Assembly: GCF_947623445.1 (NCBI RefSeq)
Contig: NC_135245.1
Coordinates: 3,975,501-4,039,500 of the forward strand
Length of the DNA: 64,000 nucleotides
Source of the DNA: Clavelina lepadiformis
Taxonomy: Eukaryota; Chordata; Ascidiacea; Aplousobranchia; Clavelinidae
Direction of reading: 5' to 3'
Part shown: positions 35,247 to 47,383 of the stretch, one piece after another
Layout: the number at the start of each line of letters is the position of its first letter
How positions within the stretch are numbered: position 1 is the first letter of the stretch
The notes under the pieces: model-generated
What the model was told of the DNA's origin: nothing
Seen by the model: only the letters and a program-made list of their open reading frames with translations
Databases searched by the model: none
Made by a program: the position numbers and the translations under genes

Positions 35247-38200
35247 TTACACGTGACCTTGAACACCAAGCAACGTATAAGACGCAATAAACCTTTCAGT
35301 GAGATCGGGTTTTAAATTCTTCATCGCTCTCCAATGCAGTTCCCCCACTTTACTAGTCAAAGAACCGCCGTTTTTTTGGCAGAATTCAATGTACTGCAGC
35401 CATAGGTCAGGACAGTTTGAGCCGTGAGCACTGAGGGCTTGCTCGAAACAATCTTGCACCGACTTCGATTTCACGTCTGGAATGGCGGTAAGCATATGCA
35501 GGACACTTTGGAAGAGTTGGAGCGAAGGTGTCCGCAAATTGCACATCTCGCTTTTAAACATCTAGAAAAAAGTTAACATGCCGTGGTTACACTAGCAATA
35601 AGCATTACTACATGTTTAGTATTTACATCTACTATTAGTCTACTTTAGCAACTATTTACACTGACTTGGTGCGATGCCAATACGCCACGTTTCACTGCCA
35701 CCCATTTTAAGAAGATATCCTGCATAGAAATTAATGCTTCTGGTCTACAGCCAACACAGAGTTTGGTGGCTACGTTCTTTGCTTGTTCTTCGTCATCTAT
35801 CGCTATCGCCCACTGCACCCACGTAGACCAAAATTCGAGTTCTTGTTTCAGGGACATCATCTTCCTGTGTTTAAGTATTTCTTTGAAAAGGGAATCCGTC
35901 TTCAACGTGTAGCTGTCGTCGTCGACGGCCAGCAACATTGTCAATTGTAATTTTTTTAGCAAGAGTTTCACGTCAACTTTGACTTTGCAAACATCGTCTG
36001 CAAGTTTTTCTGCTTCTTGTAAAAGACCTTGGTTGATGAGGAATTCGATTATTTTCGGATAGCGATCAGCGCTGACTTTTTCATCATTGTGCGCTTTAAG
36101 GATGATTTTTAGGGCTTGTTGAAGTATACGAGATTTTGTGTCCGCATCAGCAGCTCCTAAAGTTTCATTCGAACCAGCCTGCGATCCACAAAGCGACAAA
36201 AGACAGTCGATGTACTCCCCCCACATCTCCTGAGTGTCAACTTCGGCAACAGCGTCCTCAAACGTTGAGAAAACTCTATCGAAACGATCCTGCCCTGGTG
36301 ATGTTTTGGGTAACTTTGATGAGTTCACCTTATCTGCAATTTTGAAAATATCAGCTACTGCTCTATTATTCTATCATAATCAGTCAAAATGTTTGTTGAC
36401 ACCAGTTGGTGTTTCAAAGCGAATGCATAGTTCGGTGACATTAGAACTAGACCAGTAATCAAAATCATGTATGGCATCTAGGTGTAGATATATTGATTCG
36501 AACGATATTAAGAAAAAGTTTAAAAAAATGCCAACTATTTGTAAAATGTTCGGAAAACTGCCAGGACCATGCACTAATACTAACACAAGAATATTTCCAT
36601 TATATAGAGAATAGCATTGCAAAAATTAAGTTATTTGCGAACTCTTATATTTTAGGATAACTTCAGGAGTTTAAAATATATCTGAAGCTTCCACTAATAA
36701 AAAAATAATTACTGTAATCGGATAGATAGGATTTTTATTACACAGCTAAGAGTATATCTGCATTGGAATTAAAAAAGAGATTTAATCCAGTATTACCATA
36801 TTTGGGGTTGAGGTGGAGTTTTGCTAAGGCGGAGTGAACAACAGGATCTGTGGGAAATTTTTCTTTTAAATCTTGTCGCACTTCTTCCAAAACGTCAGTA
36901 GCAAAAGCAGATGTTGCAACAAAGTCAAGTACAATGTCCATGAACTTGGCATGAAACGTAACATCATCAGAGATGGTGCCAACAGCGTGTCGGTAAGCAA
37001 TTTTAGCCGCTTGGCCACTCAACAAAAGCTGCTCACTCCCTTCAACACTGCACAAAACGAAATTTGTTGTTAGATGTGGTGGATAACCTACTCACATAGA
37101 TTTATTAACATTAATGAAAACTGTGTTACTTTTAATAATAGAAAAATATAACGTAGAAAACAACATTGGCCATGGTCATGGTACATTAGATGCCTAATGT
37201 TGTTCAAAATCAACACATGAACTAGTATCACAATCAAAGTATGGGGACAAACAAGGTGGCTTTTATTCTAGTCGGAGCACAACGAATCCAAGTTTTTTCC
37301 GGTCACCGGCGTATGCTTTAAAACCTGATTTTCAACATGTGCTTGATCACTTTGTAACTAACTGCACTGGCGACACGCAGAAAATAAAACCGAGATACCC
37401 AATCTCTTTCTCAAGCAATCATGCTTAGACATGACAAATTACTTAAGGAACTAATAGAACTGCTGCCCAAAGGAGAAGATAGTTAACTACAAAGGAAGAG
37501 ATACGTGATAGAGTTAATAACACAACTTACTTTTCAACGTTTTCATCAGAGGTCAATAGCTTTAACCTCCTGCGAAGCTTTTCGGCAAAGAGTAATTCGG
37601 CACGGAAAAATTCCCACCAAACTTTTTTATTGTCCGGATGCAGCTTGACAGCTTGCATGAACAACGCTCGAGCTTTATCCATAGAATCACCACATTCCAT
37701 CTCCCATTTGGCAGCAAGCACCCACATGTGAGGTTTGTTGCCATGAATCTGAAAAATAAAAATAATAAAGAGAAATATAGAAAAATAAAACGTCTATTTA
37801 AACAAATACAATTTTTTTAAAATACTATCTTATATACAACTTTAAGTAAATGATCGTAAAGGAAGAGTTATCTTAGATGCGATATAGATATGCTCATGTA
37901 GTAATCTTTCATTAAATAAATAGATTTTAAAGACCTGCAGCAAGTTTGTACAAAGTTTGCTGAGTTGTATTTTTTTCTTCCACTTAATGCAGAACTTAGC
38001 ATGAGACATCCACAACTTCAAATCGTGGGGCCATCGAAAAATCATCTTCTTAAATAATCTAACAGGTACAGACGATACATTGAAGTCATTGATGCCATGA
38101 GTTTGAAACAAAAACTTCACATTAGTTGGAAAACGAAACGTTCAGGTAGCATATATGTAATCAATGATCTGCTGATGCAAAAATGTAGTAATTCGGGATA

Positions 38201-38902
38201 ATCTGTGGTGCGATTATTCTACTTACCCATGTATTCTTGAAACAATCGCATATTCTATTTCATCCTTTTTAAAGAAATAATTTTCTCGGCCACGCCTCTT
38301 GTGGATCAATGCCAGAAGATTGATCTCGTATTGCACATATGAAACAAAATCTTTCTTGTCCTTCATTCTTCGCACCAGCTTGTATTCATGAGCTGTACGC
38401 TTTTTTATAATTGCTTTGATCTGAGAAAGCAAAATATAATAACTTTAGTAACAAACTTAATTGCTTCTGTTCTATTTAGTCGTTTCCTCAGGATAAAAAT
38501 ATGGCAATATACTTTTTTATATGTTCAAAGAAAACTGTGCACGTCTTGTGAATGAAAAGTGCTGGCATTTAGACACAGTTTGAAAGAAAATGAGCGAATA
38601 TATTATCAGCAGAAGAACATTATTAAAATACACAAAAGGAAACAAATACAAACACTTTCAAAGCTTAGAATTGTTCTGAGACAAATTTAGAAATATTTCA
38701 ATGGCACTCCATTTCCATGTAAAGTTTTAGTCTACACAGTCATGGAACAATAAATTAGCTCCGCAGTATTTCTTCAAAAGGCCACCATAAGCAGAACATA
38801 GTAAAATAAACTCACTTCTTGTGAGGAAAATAGGCCAACTCTCTGAAGTTGCTCCAGCTCTGGGAGCATCTCTTCGGTGTGACGATGAACATATTCAGAC
38901 AT
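35247..38902 (-). CDS. utp6: U3 snoRNP / small-subunit processome protein UTP6
   Basis: Seven exons join in phase: 38816-38902, 38227-38420, 37935-38058, 37531-37748, 36744-37047, 35666-36328 and 35247-35561, giving about 634 aa (human about 597). The N-terminus LPELEQLQRVGLFSSQE followed by IKAIIKKR matches human LPELEQLERIGLFSHAE-IKAIIKK. YVQYEINLLALI, FKKDEIEYAIV, NKPHMWVLAAKWEME and ELLFAEKLRR are also family signatures. The body is HAT (half-TPR) helical repeats; the end is LHWRAMKNLK...GHV as in human YWRAMKML...TGHL. UTP6 acts in the nucleolus in 18S rRNA maturation. Exon 6 is best started at GTGAAC after ATAAG, because the nearer GCAG acceptor puts the frame out. An acceptor (TTTCTGCAG) lies 29 nt before the ATG. 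Confidence 0.92.
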
Positions 38903-39329
38903 TTTGTTTGTACCTTTCTTGAAATCCTAATCTGCAGAAAAATATGTAAAAGTAAAAAATATAAAATTCGATAAACTGACTCTACATAGCAGTTAAACAA
39001 CATCTATGATGGAAAACAACATGAAAGTAATTTTCATTAAGTTCAATAAATTCCTAATTCTAACAAAGAGCAAAAATTTAGTGCACTTTAATACATTCAT
39101 GTATATATTTGCAGGTGTTCTCTATGTTTGATATGCAGTTGTGATACAACTGAATTCCTGATCACACATATTTGTGGCAGTTTGATCAACATTAGCACAC
39201 AAGAAAGGCAGTATAGATATAAAACATCTAAATATTGGTGTAAACAGAAACAGAATTTTAAAATAAATTATTATATCATTTGGCATCGTTAGAAAGTAAA
39301 GAAAACAGAGAATGGTTATGACCATTATT

Positions 39330-39950
39330 TTACTCAGACATGTCTCGTTTTCTCTTGCGATGACGAGATACAAGTTCAGATGAAGAGAGCTTCCGGCTTT
39401 CCCCCATTTCCCATTGCTGGAAACTTTGGAGAGATTTCTGACCAAGTTTAAATAAATTTCTTTCTACTTCATCTAACTTTTCTTGTCGCTCCGAATTGTC
39501 ATGTTCATACGCGTTAATTGACCAATCCATTATTTTACGAAATCGTTCCATGAATGTCAGCACCAGACATTTCGCCATTTGCAAGGACTCATTGTGGTTC
39601 AAAGTCAATAATTGCTGACCAAAAGCATAGAAAAATGGACCTATTTTATGCAAGTCAACAACGCTAGCGTCTGCTTTTAATATCTCTCTGTAGGTCCCTT
39701 TATATGGCTTTGTATAATCAAAGCTTATAAACTTCTTTCTAGGATGGGCAAGACTCAAAACTAGCCACAGTGGTAAATCCATCTTTGTGCCAACAGCGAT
39801 ATCCTTTTTATTTGTGCTAGCATCGAGAAACCCAAGACCTTTGACAGGAACCAGAAAAACACTAGGTAGTCTTTCACTCGACATCAAAATGTCATCGATA
39901 CTCATGTAGTCTTGTAACATACCACTAGATGATTTGTGTGATACATCCAT
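39330..39950 (-). CDS. gins3: GINS complex subunit 3 (PSF3)
   Basis: A single 206-codon exon. SIDDILMSSERLPSVF matches the GINS3 signature SLDDILMSHEKLPV. DLPLWLVLSL, ASVVDLHKIGPFFYAFGQQLL (human NVVDLHKMGPHFYGFGSQLL) and FRKIMDWSINAYEHD follow in order. Length is close to human GINS3 (216 aa). It is a subunit of the nuclear Cdc45-MCM-GINS replicative helicase. The ATG lies only 4 nt after a TTCTTGAAG acceptor, consistent with trans-splicing. UTP6 starts 427 bp downstream on the same strand; that gap is large for a tunicate operon, so co-transcription is possible but not shown. Confidence 0.95.
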   Translation of the reverse strand: MDVSHKSSSGMLQDYMSIDDILMSSERLPSVFLVPVKGLGFLDASTNKKDIAVGTKMDLPLWLVLSLAHPRKKFISFDYTKPYKGTYREILKADASVVDLHKIGPFFYAFGQQLLTLNHNESLQMAKCLVLTFMERFRKIMDWSINAYEHDNSERQEKLDEVERNLFKLGQKSLQSFQQWEMGESRKLSSSELVSRHRKRKRDMSE

Positions 39951-39954
39951 CTTT

Positions 39955-42900
39955 CTTCAAGAAAAAAGCATGTGTGTTATGTTACAATGAATCAGCTAAG
40001 CCTGTAAAACCATAAAGTCAGCAAAACACATTTACTGGTAGTACTAATTGCATTCCCATGAGTCAGATCACACCAAGAGTCGAGAACAATTTTCAATAAT
40101 ATGTACTGTATATAGCCTGATATAGGCTAGTGGTTGTCATGAGCTGTTTCTGCAAACAAAATAAAATGTATTCTAATTTGCTGCTAATTATGTAGGAGAT
40201 GGAGCTGATTATATGATGTAACGTCAATAAATTTATTGCGCTTATACTATATGCTGGCATTTGAATTAAGTAACTTAGCCTAGCTCTAGATAAAGCTTGA
40301 CTTGCAGGTTGAGTTTGGTTCTTATGAGTCTGGTTCTGGCCACAGGCGCTGAAGTTTGAAAATGGCAGGATGTTTTTGGGGATTTTCCTTAAACATTAAT
40401 TTTTTGGTAGTAAATGTTGTACTGTACTTGTACATAGTATGCTACAAGTATAAACCTCATTTTTTGAGTTATAACTTCTTCCAGTTAACAGACTTAACAT
40501 AACGTAGGAATTTCTAAAATTGAATGGGATTACTTACACATATTTTACAAAAAATAATGTAGTTGCAAAAACAATTTGTAATAATTCTACAACCAACATT
40601 ATTGAACGCTTGCTGTTAGAATCTTAAATTCTTGAAATTGAAATTACACATTAAAGTTGATGCAAGTTTCGCAAAATATTGTTTGCTTTCATTTATCAGG
40701 CCCTGGGTCCTCTTACTAGTGCATTGACCACCCAGCGAACTTAAGTTGAACCCTACAATGTGGCTTTGAACGCATGACAAGTGCTTTAATTATGTGTCTC
40801 TCTTATTTTGTCGTTCTCAAGATTGATTATTTTCTTAAACTCTTGACATGCGCTGTGTGTGCTCAACAAAAAAAGGATAATGGCAAATGGTAAAAACTGG
40901 ATTAAAAGTTTGTGTTTTTAATTTACTGTAAAATTAAAGCTCACATTTTTTTAAAACGTGGTTCTATCAAACACTGGTTTTATTCCTAATCTTGCACAAC
41001 GAATGTTTGTTACTCCAAAACAACAATCGTTATATATAACGTGACAATATTTTTCAAATGCAAACTAAGCATTTACAGTATATTGCCTTGCAAAATTAAC
41101 TGTCGAGACCTATTGAGGCTTTCACGCATATACTTTGATTATGGCTAAGTCTGCAACATGCTGAACTTGATTGACAATTCGCTTTGCTTACAGACAATAC
41201 ACCATTAACTCGATTTTGCAACAACGAAAAAAACGACAGTGTATGGTTACGCAGTGTAGAGGTTAACACAAGGTCAAACACGCTTTTCCTCACTTTATCT
41301 CTCTATTTTTTGCTGTGACCACTCCCAAATTTAACTTATTGATTGGCGCAGCTAGGCTACTGTAGATTATTATTATAGTAAGAAAAAACACATTGCTAAG
41401 TCATCGCTTATTAATATAGATTTACCTATTTCAAAACTTAAGTTTTGCGATATAAAATTATCAAAAGAGATAACTGGTATGTGTTTCGAATCTTTACTGC
41501 ACGTCATTACAGTATGAGGCTATGTGCCTAAGAAATCTATTTTTTGAATTGCCTTATAAAATTTAAAGTACTACATCACAAGTAAAAGTTTTCTGTCTAA
41601 CAGCAGACCGAGTAATGAAAATGGTGATCAGGAATGGTGAAAAGTAAAAAAATAATATGGCTCGTATTCACATACTGTGCTATGCTTTCCACTATGGATT
41701 ATATAATTAGAGCCTTACAATTACATTTTGTGCAGTATGGCTTGCCAAAGAAATGCTAGCAAAGGATGTACCCATGCTTTCAGTCGTGTCTGACATTGGA
41801 GCTTAAAAAATGATGTAACATGTGGTGTGCGTCAATGAGCTTTCACTTTCAGCTTTTTGTACTAGGCCTAGAGCACATTTTTTCTATAGCCCTATTCGCT
41901 AGGGTCCAGGTTTAACCTACTCGTGAACCTTGCTTGCTGCATTTGTTTTTTACAAAACTTTTTTAATGCGTTACAATTGTAATAAGCTATGTAGCAACAT
42001 ATAATAGGCTAGCAACTTCACAAGTAGCCTTTCGTTGACCGAATGGTGCAGATATACACCTAAATCACTATTGTTAATCTGTGATAGGCCATCTGCGTGC
42101 GACTGACAGAGTGGATAGGCAGTTAAGCAATTTGATAAAAAATTAGATCAATGGATAACGCCATAATTAATTATAGGCCAGACTAATTTGAACTGCAGCA
42201 GTAAAAACTGGATAAATTTTTTGTTGCTTAAGAGACGGCATGGCCATGGAGTGTAGGCGACTTAAACCCGGCGATGATTGGATTAGATCGCAATTACCGA
42301 CAAACTTCTCAAATTCGTCGAATTCGACAACCAAAATTATCCAGTCGGCTAGCCTAGGGTATTCGTTGAAGTTTGAATGGCCCATCATGGATACATGGGC
42401 TAAAGAACGAAGAAGAATCATTACAAAATCCATTCCGCGCCATGCGCGACCACGGAAACGCAGGAACTTGGTGAGGAAAAATCGATATCTATTTTGAGTG
42501 GAAAATCTTTTCCTCTGTAGGCAATTTCTGTCCATTCACTCTTATCTTAATTGTTTGTGTGGTTTTCTTTAACCATCTATTTGTTATTTTGTTATTTGTT
42601 ATTATTCTATTTGTTATTTGTCTATCATTACAAAATCTATTCCGTGCCACGCTCGACCACGGAAACGCAGGAACGTGGTGAGCAAAAATCGGTATCTAGT
42701 TTGAGTGGAAAATCTTTTTTTCTGTTGGCAATTTTTGTTCTTTTACTCTTATCTTGTCTCTTATTTTGTTTGTGCGGTTTTCTTTAACCATCTATTTGTT
42801 GTAGACTTAAGATATTCATTGTCATGTGAAATCATGCCACTTGATATATTTATTTCGCAGGGAACATGTCCTCTATATCTTCCAATAACGTAGTTGTTTT

Positions 42901-45900
42901 CTTGTTTGTGTTATTTTGGTTTTAAGTTCGTTAAAATTAGGAAATTATTTGTGGGTATGGTGAGAATTGTAACCTACTATCTAGCATAGTACAATTATGT
43001 TATTGTACTATGTGTTATTGCATGCTATCTTGCATGTTTTAAGCCCTTGGGCTTTGCCACATTTTCCTAATCGTTAATTGTTCATGAGAATGTTTTTTGT
43101 GCTATAACTACAACATTTAGCATCCTAACCTTCGCTCCGAACAGTTAATGGCGAAAAATAAACAATACAATCTTACTTTTTTAAATAGTTTTGTCTTTAA
43201 TTTTATGTTTTTCAACCCTAATTACCCAGCTACGGTTAAATGCGGACAAACCTCAGCTATTTCTTTAGCCAAAATCTCAGCAAAAGTCGTTTATGGCAAG
43301 GATGTTACATGTAAGTAGCGTTTAACCAAATATTTTAACCGTGGTTCACGGATCCGTAAGTAGTCTGTTGGGAAATTTCAAAGTATTCACGGTGGAATCT
43401 GGAATAGTAGTCTATATTTAGCCTAATGTTTATTAAATAACCCAAAATTTTAAATTAGTGCTTTAATAGTTATCCATTCATTCTGTGCGTTATTGTTTCA
43501 ATCATTTGTGTAAATGAAAATTAGAAAGGCGATATACGTTTTTCAAAATTGCCACTAGCCCTCTAGCGCTTTAAAGTATACGTCCACGGCTGTTGACGGG
43601 AAGTTGGTAGGGTTTTAATGTAATTTGTTGCTAGTTTTAAGCGAAAAAATGAAAGCAAGCACACTAAAGTAAAGTAAATATTTGAAATAAATGTGGCGTC
43701 GTACGATGGTTCGCCAAGGCATTGCATGCTAGACTATCTTTAAATGGTCAAGGGATTGATAAAATGATACGCACGCACTGGCTTTGTGAAGGTTTGCGTA
43801 TAATTATAATTGATTCGAAGGACGTTATGTTTTGTAGTGTGCTTTGAGCAAAAAAAAATTTTTTCAAAATCAACGTAGTTAGAGATGTTCCACTTAGATA
43901 TTCGCTCGAAGATGATAAAAATTTGACTTGGTACTAGCTCAAATATCATAAGTTATAGCCTATATGTAATATCATATAGGTCAACGCAAATGATCGCGCT
44001 CGAAATTTTTTGTGTCAGCACCAAGCGACAAAGTTTCTTCAAAAGATAGACCAACTTTGGTTAATAACATGACGCCATCGTTTTCATTGTTTAAAATAAC
44101 GTAGGTTTAAAAAACATTTAGGAATCTAAACACCTTGGTGAATTTTGAGAAATTTCTATAGGCCTACTCCAAGAGAATGTTATCCCTACTTAACCACCAA
44201 AGGTCATCGCTTTTCACCACAGTCGATGGTGGACACTTCAATATAGCTCAAACTACTGTAAACTTTTGTTCCTCGCACTTTCGGGAGGTGTTTAGCTACT
44301 ACCAATTCCAAATAGAGAACTGCAACATCGGATTAGCCTATACCTTGTCACGAATACTAAGATAACTAAAATGATTTTGTATGGTGATGAGCTTTTACTT
44401 TTATTGGCTTATTGATATTTTTCATGAGGACATAGCCAGGTGGTTCCCTTTTCTTAGAATATATTTATTTATTACATCAATTGTGTCTGTTGGGCGGATT
44501 GTCACTAGATGGAATACGGAGTCGCAGAAAAATCTCGTTACAGAGAGTCCAATTTCATTATCAAGTAGGCCTATATAAAGTAACAGGGGTTAAGCAACGG
44601 CACTTGTTTACAAATTAAATGAACAATTGTCAAATTACGCCAAAATTATTCTACCTTTACTATTGGTAACTAAAATATAGCCAAGTGAACATTTTGCGAT
44701 ATTTATTCATTAAGAGTTTGTTACTATTTTAGCAATTAACTTTAGCTTATGCAAATACAAAGTTGAAAAGTGAATTAGGACGACGATATAGTCTTTTTTG
44801 CAGAGTATATGTATCGGCGTTGATGAGTTATTTTGTGTTTTTTGCAGTTTATGGTTGGATGTAAGCTTAGAAAATGTGAACAAGCATAAACATTTGTTTA
44901 AAATATGGTGAGGTATAAGCTAGAGCGTCAAGGCATTGCGTCCAACAATATTTCTAATATTCGCATCATTACCAATTAAACATTAGTACGAGAAGATCAC
45001 TATTCTATTATAGTTTCATTGTAATTTGGAGTAGTGTGATCAAAGTTAAATGGTAGGATTTTTAGTTTTTTCCTTTGTTTTACTGTGCATTTAGTCGTCA
45101 ATTAATTTAGTAACTGCAATAGCCTACTTTTGTGTCAAGACTTAGGACCGAGTGATAAATCTTCGCTGTATTAGTAACATACCTTTGCTGCTTATTTTGA
45201 AAATTATTATTTTAATTATTGTTTAATATTTTATGTTTAACGGCAACACTAGAATTACAGGGTAGTTGGAAATGTAATAATGCATTTGGGCAAGACATTA
45301 TCGGCGTTAGCTTTAATAATTTAGTAAGTTAGTCCTGCTTGTAAACGGTTTCACATTCGGACAATAAAATAAGAAAAAAAAAACAAAAAAATATAAAAAT
45401 ATCAACCGGAACTTTCACAAAGAATATATAACTCGATAACCAGGGCTCGAGGGATGAAGTCATGCAAAGCAACAAAAATATCATTTTCTTCAACTCACTT
45501 TACATAATTTTCACCAATTGTTTGCATCGTACGCCTTCGTAGATAGATAAATTCATTTCAAGTTACACTTTAATGTGTTCGGATCAATAAACAGCGATTT
45601 GTTTTACCTTAATGCCACGAATCGGCTAGAGTTATTTGAGATATTGACTCGAGTCAAGTCAAGTCTTTCATTGACTTCTACAACACCAATAGGCCGACAA
45701 GCAATAGGCCTACTCGATTCGGCCGAAATAATTTGTTTATTTTATTCAAAAAATCGGTTTCGGACCGAAACCAAAAGGGCACGATTCGGTACAAACCTAT
45801 AGGCCTACTTGTATAGTTGATTTTACAAAACTCACTGTGAGGTGCTTAATTATATTTAAATCTGAGTTCTGCCACTAATCCATGATAATGACTTTGTATC

Positions 45901-47383
45901 TTAAAAAAGATAACTTATAGGAAATAATTGATTTTGATTCTATATTTGATTCGCTTACGTGGTTTGAATCGGCAGCAGTCTCCAATAAATAACTTCCTTT
46001 ATTGCATTTCTGCAACTTTCTGGCGACATTGTCATACACAGCAGCTTTTAAACGAGTGCAACTGCTCTGGGAAAATTAATTTCCAAGCACAACTTTATTC
46101 TAAGCCACAATTGTTGATCTCAGCTGGAACTGTCACTTTCAATATAAACGACTATCTTCGTCACTGCTCACTAGACCTCTCATTGTAAAACGTTTTACCT
46201 GAAAATGTTACAACACAAGGTGCTTAAGTTCGCGAAACCTCTTTGAAGTTTTGATACGACAGGCTGTCTTTGGAAGTGAATTCCCTCATATATTTTACTT
46301 TCCGTATTAGCTTAAACTTTACATTTTTTCTACTTTGCTACTGAAAACTAAAACCAAAGTTAAAAATCTTGGTTTGAGTGTCTTACTGTATATAGGTCAA
46401 ATTTTGGTGGCAAAGTTTATCAAACAGGTAATAGCGATAGTTTGTTTTTATAAACAGTATAGCTTATATGATGATCTTAGCTTGGAAAACGTATATCTTG
46501 TGGAAGCACCAAGTCACTACTTCATTGTTATAAAAGAAAAAAGAACACGTTTAAGGTATGTGAATTAAGTGGAAAGCAACCAAAGTAGAACTTGTAGTCC
46601 ATAGCGACTACATCCATATTTTATTAACATTGTGTAGTAGCCTATAGCTTTTGCCAGCATTTAATTTGATCTGCTGTTCAAGATTGACACCATCAATTAT
46701 TTGAAAGATCCAAACAAATGAATGTTTTTATCTGATTCCAACAATCTTGTTGACTAGATTTTAAATACCAGTCTCCCACAAACAGTTTCCTTTATTACTT
46801 CCCGTACATGTTTTCAACTACAGTACTACTTTTTCTACCCTTTGATTTAGATGTAAATGACTGTTTCAGCATATTTTCGAGAACATTGAAACTGACTAAC
46901 AAAATATTTTCCAGACACAATTTTTTGGTCAAAGGGTGTGAGTTCAAGAATTTATATAGCCACGGTTATATTTGTAAGCATCAGGTACATTTCGAGCACG
47001 ATTGACAGTGAGTAATCGCAAAAAAGCAATTCAAATTGGTGCTGGGTTGAATCAAGACAGGAACGTTAAATAATATTTTGTTTGGCAATGGCCGATAGTG
47101 CATGTTGTACTAATTGATGCGAGGTATGTACAGTAGTTAATCTTTTATAGGGTCTGCTTTGTAGATTTTAAACAAAATATGTAAAAGAACAAAGTTGTGA
47201 AGGGTGTGTTTTTCTGCATAAACACAAATATCTTACCAGAAAATCCTGTCAGCTGTGCTTAGAAATCAATTTCGGGAAAGGCTTCCAGAAAAAAAGTGTT
47301 TGTACAAATTTATGTATGTACAACTTCAATTTGATATGTTTTGCTTTGAAATAGGTTTATGACTTAACAATTTTGCGTCAATT
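39955..47383. other. 7.4-kb stretch without a recognised gene
   Basis: No domain or spliced conserved exon chain was recognised on either strand. Contents: a tandemly duplicated exon-like segment (about 42417-42805), an A-rich tract near 45370-45400, and a short dispersed-repeat-like word near 46770-46800 (cacaaacagtttcctttatt) that recurs with changes near 59430. Confidence 0.5.
42417..42805 (+). repeat. imperfect tandem duplication (about 207-bp period) of an exon-like segment
   Basis: The first copy begins atcattacaaaatccattcc at 42417 and the second atcattacaaaatctattcc at 42624. Both contain ccacggaaacgcaggaac followed by a G|gtgag donor-like site and then ttgagtggaaaatctttt. Both end near gttttctttaaccatctattt. 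Each could encode an arginine-rich end (HARPRKRRN) before a splice donor, with a TTTCGCAG acceptor near 42860. Coding status is uncertain. Confidence 0.6.

Noticed and set aside
42167-42535. 122-codon minus-strand frame
   Set aside because: Mirror of the duplicated plus-strand segment, with no recognisable domain or splice support.
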